A stretch of DNA of 64,000 nt from Dendrobium chrysotoxum. Taxonomy: Eukaryota; Streptophyta; Magnoliopsida; Asparagales; Orchidaceae. Made by a program: the position numbers and the translations under genes. The first letter of the stretch is position 1, and the number at the start of each line of letters is the position of its first letter. Under the pieces are notes generated by a model that saw only the letters and a list, made by a program, of their open reading frames with translations, was not told the DNA's origin and made no database searches. This document shows, in pieces, positions 56,025 through 64,000 of this stretch. The stretch covers positions 24,331,914-24,395,913 of the forward strand of contig CM034312.1 of the NCBI GenBank assembly GCA_019925795.1. The letters run 5' to 3'.

Positions 56025-59000
56025 TTAAGAGATCTTGGGTTCGAAGCATATATATATGACATGTGTACGTTTGTCTTAATTGACCTAAATGTCCAAAAAA
56101 ATAAAAGATCAAAAATATATATAAATCATAAGACCTATAAGAGGAAAAAGTTTGTCAAGAGGGAGTGAGGAGAGCAGGGGTCGGAAAGCTTAGATTCATA
56201 GATTACAAATCAAATCGAAAAGGAGCATATCATATGCTAATTAATACATAATTAATGGTTGGTGAAAGTCATTTGAATCAAAGCGGGTAGAAAAATGATC
56301 AAGGATCTTCTTCATATTTATGGTGCATGTCACTCTCAAAATCTATATATCTTGTTAAGTCAACATTGATTTGAACTTTAAAATTAGGAAGATTAGCTTG
56401 GCTAACCCTGTGAATAGGTTAATGTAGCCATATTAGCCCTAATGGGAATTTTGAACAATATTAATCGATTTGACTCTGATTAACCAAATTAATAGGATAA
56501 GTTATCCTTCATCATTTGATTTCACCCCCCACAAAGTCCAATCACCCCATTGGAAGAATCCAATTATACCAATTGGATCATTTTTTTATCCCATTACTTA
56601 AAGTGATCTCATCAATTTGAGGGAAATTGGATCGATTCAGTTAAATTAAACTAATTAAATTAATTTAAACTTTAGAGTGCCTTTAAGAAATCTATATATC
56701 TTTGAATATTTAGGACCCTTTAATGTGACTTTGATCAATTATGAAATGTAAATACCAAACTCATTTTTGTACTCCTTGACCTAGGTGAGTTTGGTGCCTT
56801 GAAATCCTCCAACAACTAGACCATATGCACTCAATAGGATGTTCTTAAGCTAAATGAAAGATATAGGTCCCAAGTGGCCCAATGGGTTGGCCAATTGGTC
56901 AACTGAAGTTACGTTTGATCCAATGCACCTTTTTTTATTTTTTACTTGATCAGAACATATCTGAACTTCAAATTAATCAACTTAAATAAAATTAGGGTTC
57001 ATAATAGGATGTAAATAGATATTGCACATCCTTTCATAATCAATCAGTCCACCAATTGGATCAATTGACCCAATTTAACCTAATTAATCCAAATGGATCA
57101 AATGAGTTAAATTAATCATAGAAGTCAAATTGATTAAATCCAATGGACATGGAGCTTTCCTAAAATGAATATGAAATGACCCAATCTTATTTAATCATTT
57201 TTTTACCATATTTTTTACCTTGATTGGCGAAATAAGTCAAGATTAATCATTAAGAGAGATATACACTTTTCATGGAGGATTTGTCAAACCATTTAGCCAA
57301 TTTAAGATGAACCTTTGAAAGTAGCTCTAAAAGAGATGTTAGGGAAATAAACCTTGCAAGATCCCACCTAATTTAACCACTTTAGGTGGGTTAATTCAAT
57401 CGAATGTCCAAATATGTCCTATCGGGAACTTAATAGGAAGTTTCACTTTCCCATTAAAATTGACCTAACTAAATGGCCAAATCAATTCAAACCCTTGAGA
57501 GTGATTTTATATAAGTCTGTTAAGAGGATAAATCCAATTTAACCTAACTAAAATTGACCACTTCAACTAATCAATTTAACCAAATGAGCTAATATAGTTC
57601 ATTTGGGTGAAGTTACACTAAAATGAAGTCATACCGACCAAATGACCAAATTGCTTGACTAAACCAACAGTGGTGACATCTAGCAGGCATATCTAACTCT
57701 TAAATGAAGCTTGACCGTTAAGTAATTCATTAGTAATGTTTAATACATGTGAAACTAAGCTTAGGAGAGGATTAACACGAGTACACATAAACAATAGACA
57801 AGGTTCAAAAACTATTTTATTCCTCTTCCTAGTAGCTCCCTAGCCCTCCAAGTGTCTGAATGGATTTAAATGATAACTATGGATAGAAGTTTAATCATGG
57901 GTAACTATAGATTAGCCATGCTTGAGCTCATTTCAGGCTATAAATAGAACTAATGGACTGTTGACCTCATTTTTATATGAGGTCATTGGAGCCTAATCCA
58001 GACTTCAAATCAATCCTAAACTTAAGTCATTCCAAACCTTGATTCAGTTCAAACCTTAATCAAAATCCAGACTCCAGCCTAGTCCAAGATTCAAATTCTA
58101 GTTCAAACCTTGATCCTGCCTTTGATCTAGCTCAAATCATTCTCAAACACTTATGATCACTCCAAATGATCATGAATGATTGAGATGATTCAAATCCAGA
58201 TATTTAAACTCAAGATCTATATCAAATCCAGATTCCCAAATCTAGAATTCAAGGCCAAAGACCTGAGTCCTAAAAGCCTTTTTCAGGGAATTTTCAAACA
58301 TTTCAAACCCCAGCCAAATGACCTATGATTCATGATCTGTCAGTTGCATACTGATGTGATATGTCTCTAGAGGCAACCCTCCAGATTTGAGCCCATTTTG
58401 GGTTCTCTAACCCTAGAAACCAAATTTAAATCTGAAGGCTGTAAAACCTTCAAATATTTACGGCCCATGCCACTGGACCCATTATCTTGGGAAATTTGAC
58501 CTTGGAGTTTCCCCAAAACCCTCTAATCACCCCATGACCCATGATATTGATGTGTTTAACATTAATCTATGTCTTTTAGGACCCACCTCGACCCAGGGTT
58601 CATCCGAGGTCAAAATGACCAAAATGCCCTTTAAAGGGGTTTTTGGACTTTTGACCAAAATTTAACATCGTTCAACATTCCTAACCTTTGGAACCCCTCT
58701 CAATGAATTTCCTATGATATTTGAGACCCATTGAAATCAAACCCACTCCTTGGTTTGACTTGTTTGACCAAGTCAACTATGGTTGACCAAATCCACCTTT
58801 AACCCAACTATTGATATTTTCAACATTTGAATCCATCTCAAACCAATCTAATGCTTCAAAATCATTTGTTTGGACACTCATGGCATTTCCAAAGACTTCC
58901 AAGTCAATCCCCCCTAGGTTTGACTTGGTCAACCCATTTGGAGAGGTCAAAATCCTCTCCAATTTCATGTATTCACTTAAAGCTTCACCATCATGGCCTC

Positions 59001-62000
59001 ATGTCCCTTAATATTGACTCCTACAGCATATTTGACTCCTCCCATGCACATCCTAGTCACCATTGACTAGTCAACAAGTCAATGGGTCAAGTTGTGTTGA
59101 AATGAGGCAAAGTCATGGGCATTTGACCATGCCACATGGACAACTTTTTTCCCTCTCCCAAAACCTGTTCCCACCTGCTCAAAAGGGACTAATTTCCCTC
59201 CCTAAGAGGCCATAAACCAGCTCCCTAAACCTTGCTTAGGCTTGGTTTAACCAAATGAGGGAAAAGAGGTATGGTCCCCCCCCTCTTGGCTCAAGGCAAT
59301 CCCCCTCAATCCACCAGCCTTTTCCTAGTCTTGGGCTGCTCATGGGACACTTGGCAAGCATCCAAGGCACCCATGGTGAGATCCAAGCCATTCATTTCAA
59401 ATCATGAGGGTTAAGTGGGAAAAATTTGGCCTAACCCTCATATTGCTCATTTCTTGGCCTAAGTCCCAAACTCCAGCATCCCCAAGACTCTCCAGCAGCT
59501 CCCCACACTCTCCAGCACCTCCCAAGGCCATTCCAAGCCTTCCCCCATCATTTTCACTATTAAAACCTTCATTTTAGTGGAAAAGGAGAGAGAAAAGAGA
59601 GAAATACCTTCTCTCTTCGGTATCTTCAAATTCAGCCGTCAAAATCTGTTGGGGTCTTCTGCAAACTTGAGCGTGGACAAACTACAAGTTCAGAGAGCCC
59701 AAGAACATGAAAATATACCGGGTAGATTGTAAGATATCTTCACTTTTAGTTAAAATTTTAATTTAAAACTATAGGAATTTTGCAATGCATGGAGCCTCCA
59801 AACTCCAGGCATTGCAAGATTATGTTGCCCTCTAGCTACAGTTCAAATTTCACCTGAATTTTATTGAGTATTTTGAAAGATATGGACGGCCCAGAACCGG
59901 CCACGCCAGCCGGCTCGACCGCGCGACGGACCTGGGACTCAAAAATTTATTTTTCCACCAAATTTAATATTTTTGGGCTCTTTGGAAAGGTAATTAAGTC
60001 TAGAATTTATTAAAATTAAAATCAAGATGTTTTGAGCTCTGGATTGTGGTAAAATTGCAATTATCCAATTTTAGTTTTTCTCAATTTTCTTGCAATCCAG
60101 GGGTCAAATAGATCCCAAATTTTGGTGGAATATTTTTATGCATCTTAGGCATGTTCTATAATTTTTTTTAGAGTCAGATGCTTAATAATTTTCTGTGATG
60201 TGAATTTTTAATGTGTTGGGTCCATTTTGGACCTAAAATTTTGAAAATTCATAACTCCTTTCCTGTGTAGAATTAGGCTGCATGTTTTGTGCTGTATGAT
60301 TGCACATGTATCAGGGTTAGGCACACCAAATTTTAAGCCCAGGAAAAGTCTAGAAAACTTAGAAAATTCCTAGGGGATTATACACATACCCAATAGGGGT
60401 GAAATTTGAACACAGTAAACTTAGTGACTTCAAGTACCTTAGGTTCAAATTTCACTGAATTTGGAGATCATTAGGTCAGAAAATTAATTACCCAAAATTT
60501 TAGCCCATTTAAGGACCCATAAAATTCAAATAAATGCAATAAATCCATATTAAGTCCAAAAATTACAAATAATACCTCAAATTGACCAGAACTTAATTAT
60601 CTACCTAGGAAAAATAAAAGCCCCTTGACTGGACTCCTAATTTAACTTTAATTTGACTTTTAATGAAAATTAATAATTAATTATATTAATTAATTAAAAA
60701 TTATTAAAAATCCCAAATAATTTCTAAACACTTGGAAATGCTCCCATGGGTTATCTCTGACATTTGGGAGTGATTCCATGCAGTTTGGGATGAGTTTGGA
60801 TCAAAATGATCAAAACCTTCCTAATTAAACAATTTTAAAAATTCAGTAATTAAGGAAACTTTGAAAATTCATAACTAATTACAGAAAAATCCAAATTGAG
60901 CAAACTTAGTGTCAATAAACTCCAATTAAGTTCTAGTATTTTCTAAAAATGTTAAACCCCCAAAATCAGGTCAAAGTCAAAAAGTCAACCTTTTGGTCAA
61001 CCGTAGTTCAAATCTAAGCCTGAACTTCAAAAAATCATAACGTTTCATAGAAAACTCCAAATTAAGTGTGCTAACAGTCTAACAACTCATCATAAGGTCT
61101 AATATTTATTAAAAATCTGAAACTCTCAAAATTAACTTTATTTTGAAAAGTCAACTTTTGGACCCCTTAATTAACATAATTAAATAATTCTAATAATTTC
61201 CAAAAATCCAATAATTCATCAAAATTCCAGAAAACAATAATTTTATTTTAAAACCAGCAACCAATCAGTTTAATTAAAAATTAATTGATCTTCAAACTTT
61301 AATCAAACTCGATTCACTTAATTATATCGGGTACCACTGGGTAACCCAGGCCTACGAGGCTATTAAATTAGCCCCAAGGAAGGTGAAATAAACTTCATGG
61401 CCTCGGTGTGCAACAAAGGTGGTATTCAATAAATAATTAAAATTAATTTTAAAATTAAATTTAAACCATTAAGACTTAAACTTCAATTAAAATCTCCCTT
61501 AAGCCTTTCAACCAATCAGGACATCAAACAACTTCAATCAATTACCCATCCTAGGATCTACCCCAGCCACACGACCTACTACACACACTTTAGATGGTTT
61601 GCTAGGACAACCGACTCTAGATCTAGGCTAGGCCGGTGTTTATTTTTCTGCTGTATGCCGAGTTTTTCGAGTTTTCATTGCATGTTGTGATTGAAATTGA
61701 TTGATGTATTTATTTACTTTTGCTGCACTCTGTGGATTGATGTGATGGGCGATTAGATTACCCTTAGGTTAGGAATGATCTGGATGCTCACTGGATTTTC
61801 TGCAGGTGGCCACGCTCATGCATGGCAATAAAGGGGGCTAAATAAATCATAAATATAAATGTTACAGATGCTTCAGCTGCTTAGCCCCCAAATAAAAAAG
61901 AGTGTGGCCAAGTGTGTTTATTTTTCTGCACCTATACACATATAACTGCTTGAGATTTATTTTAATATTTAAATGCTTAGGATAACCCTGCAGGAGAGTC

Positions 62001-63483
62001 TAGAATTTTTATTTTTACATTCATGTAATTTGTTTGAGTATTGAGTTGTGAAAGTGGCACTTTGAGTTTGGGATACATAGATCCAAAAGTTGGATTCCAA
62101 AGTGGAAAGGATACCCCTTCGGGGGATAGTCCTTATCCATTTGGAACTCCAAATTTGGATCACTTTACTACCCAAAGTGGAAAGAGTAACCTCCCCATCA
62201 AGGGAAGAGTTCTCTTTTCCATTTGGGTATCCAGCCACGAAGAATCCAAGGAGCTCGAGGAAGAGAAGACCGAGAAGTTGAAGACATAGAGTATCCCACT
62301 CAAAGTCACTTGCGTCTGTATTAGGATTAGAATCCGGGTTATTGTTAGTGGTGCCCGGTCACTTTTAATTTATGTAAATTTGGGTTGTAATAAGCAAGGC
62401 AATTTGCCTATGGACATTTATTTAATTAATTTGGTTATTTAATATGTTGTGATTTAATTTGATTGCGTATAAGATTGCATGTTTTTCCTAGTTCTTTGGC
62501 GCTTGCATGTCATTTTTATTTTAGCCTGGACTTCGTAAGGCTCTTTAAGGACTAAAAATATTTTTACTCGTAACTAATATTTAAAATTTTAAGATTTAAA
62601 TAACATAGAAACTTAACGACTTAGGGAATAGCCGGAATCGTCCGGGGTCACATGCATATTACTGCATCTCTCTCCCTCCTTGCTATAAGACACTTCCCCT
62701 CCTGCGGGTAGAGTCCAGATAATCCGACCTATGAGGATGAGGTGCTGGATCTGGGGAAGTCTAGTCTTTTCAAAATTATAATTTTATAAGCCTTTTTAAA
62801 AAAAATCTCATGCATACCTGATTCGGATACTTTAACCAGTATGCATCGCATTAGAAACAAATTAAATTAAAATTTTAATTGCATTTTAGTCTAAGCATTC
62901 CACCCGACATAAGTCAAGGGGTCAATTAGGAACCTGCTCTAGATGTCGACCCCAACTTCTTAAACCTATCTTAAATAACGTCCCTGATCACACTGCATCA
63001 AGAGACCGGACTCATGGTTTTGAAGCGCTTAGGTGGTTTAGCTGGCTCCCCAATCCAGGCCGGGGTAAGTCCAGGTTTTGCGTTGCATTAGCTAAGTTCG
63101 GACTACTGTGTTCCAGTGTCCAAATTTAGAGTTAGGATCCGGGGCTGATTTCTTTTTGAGTCATAAGACCCCAACCTCCGGAAATATAATCCCAAATTTC
63201 TAATAAAATGCTCAACTCGAATTAAACATTCTTTCAATCCAAAATTTAAAGCCCAACACTTAGCTTAGGTCAGGGCACTTTTGAATTGTTTTAGAATCCT
63301 AAAGTGCCTCCTACCCTTCCTCATTTGATTCCAAAATAAGTGTTCAATCTTGCTCCTATCCCATTTGAAATTCCAATTTCTTCTCTTTGATATCATTCCT
63401 AAAAAAATCTCTAAACAAAATTTCTATCATTATTTTAATTGAAAGTTTTCGTAGGGAACTCCGGTCTCCCATGATGTAATTAA

Positions 63484-63505
63484 CTACGAGGGCTTGCGCT
63501 CGTAG
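63484..63505 (+). other. Conserved short hairpin in family-A LTR copy 2
   Basis: Perfect 7-bp stem CTACGAG / CTCGTAG with loop GGCTTGCG. Confidence 0.78.
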
Positions 63506-63589
63506 GAGATTTAGAACCCACAACTGATTTTTCAAAATGGATTTCTAAAATTCAACATTAGTCTTCTTTGGGAAAATTGAATTGATGAC

Positions 63590-63692
63590 GATCATTATCG
63601 TCGTCTTCAAATAATTGATAACAAATGATATTTTCTCCCCTTGGGATGATATATTATTTGTCGTCATGGTTTTGAATACGAAAATAATGATC
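63590..63692 (+). other. Long imperfect hairpin in family-A LTR copy 2
   Basis: Arms GATCATTAT and ATAATGATC, TTCAAA and TTTTGAA, and ACAAAT and ATTTGT pair around a loop near 63645. It is collinear with 21951-22056, whose arms differ in sequence but pair as well. Confidence 0.6.
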
Positions 63693-63959
63693 CCCCCTAG
63701 GCTATTATGATTAGATACTTAATAGAGCATCAAGTTAACCCTTCGGGGTTTATATGTTGCTCTCTCTTGAATCTGATCGTCATAGATAAGGTGAAATTTT
63801 TAATCTCATTATCTGAATTCATTAAGGAATGATATCTTCGCCTTTAAGACGACATATCATTCATAATGATATATTCGATTTTGAGATTAGAAGCTTGAGT
63901 TAAAATTCCCAAAGAAAATTAAAATTTTCAAAACCCGCTTTTCAACCACAAACAAAAAA

Positions 63960-63977
63960 TGGCGATCACGGTGGGAC
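63960..63977 (+). other. Primer-binding site of family-A element 2
   Basis: TGGCGATCACGGTGGGAC begins five bases after the LTR. It resembles the TGGCGACTCC-type sites of Tat/Ogre elements, which are primed by tRNA-Arg as far as I recall. The match is imperfect, so the tRNA is not certain. Confidence 0.65.
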
Positions 63978-64000
63978 TAAATCTCTCTTTCCATCTTTAA

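Larger units (their letters stand above)
52973..57958. other. AT-rich intergenic DNA with MITEs
   Basis: No ORF above 60 codons and no recognisable gene. It holds five Tourist-like MITEs (53531-56024). The last 1.5 kb (about 56450-57950) is rich in short words such as CCAATTGGATCAATTGACC and TTAACCTAATTAA and may be an old, unclassified repeat. Confidence 0.6.
57959..63954 (+). repeat. 6.0-kb 5' LTR of family-A Tat/Ogre element 2
   Basis: It begins TGTTGACCTC and ends ACAAACA (63948-63954), followed after five bases by a primer-binding site. It is collinear with 15999-22325 throughout. The 331-bp length difference is mostly the missing GC-rich island (compare 17950-18230 with 59884-59940). 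The preceding five bases (TGGAC, 57954-57958) would be its target duplicate; the partner lies outside the window. The element's internal region starts at 63955 and runs off the right edge. Confidence 0.9.

Overview
The window is nuclear DNA of a flowering plant. It holds two spliced host genes with GT/AG introns, plant Sirevirus-type (Ty1/copia) and Tat/Ogre-type (Ty3/gypsy) retrotransposons, and Tourist-like MITEs with TTA/TAA target duplications. I cannot name the species; a monocot is possible but the sequence does not show it. There is no bacterial or organellar content and no CRISPR array.

Layout. (1) 1-22325: right-hand part of a Ty3/gypsy element of the Tat/Ogre lineage ('family A'), with degraded pol, 3' region, polypurine tract and a 6.3-kb 3' LTR (15999-22325). 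Its pol is interrupted at 3933 by a complete 11.35-kb Sirevirus-like copia element (3933-15283; 5-bp duplication GGACC). (2) 22331-28125: 3' internal tail and about 5.0-kb 3' LTR of a related gypsy family ('family B'); family A appears to have inserted into it. (3) 28126-39308: the only genic island, with two convergent five-exon GDSL esterase/lipase genes (29288-31404 plus; 31767-37381 minus). Their introns carry MITEs and an LTR-like relic. (4) 39309-52967: a stack of solo LTRs. A minus-strand 'family C' LTR (39309-50918) contains a Sirevirus-related solo LTR (39688-47253). That one in turn contains a 6.03-kb family-B solo LTR (40510-46539). A further probable gypsy solo LTR lies at 47481-49253, and an inverted second family-C solo LTR at 51245-52967. 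(5) 52973-57958: AT-rich intergenic DNA with five MITEs, one nested in another. (6) 57959-64000: 6.0-kb 5' LTR and primer-binding site of a second family-A element that runs off the right edge.

All transposon reading frames seen here are broken. Both GDSL genes look intact: the splice phases add up and all catalytic blocks are present. The most interesting non-coding signals are four. A dense array of the odd palindrome TCGTAC-N-GTACGA precedes a TATA box in the Sirevirus LTR and again in front of an internal ORF downstream of pol. A short hairpin with a fixed loop and covarying stem lies in the LTRs of families A and B. A possible antisense spliced transcription unit leaves the family-B LTR. 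A longer imperfect hairpin is shared by the two family-A LTRs.
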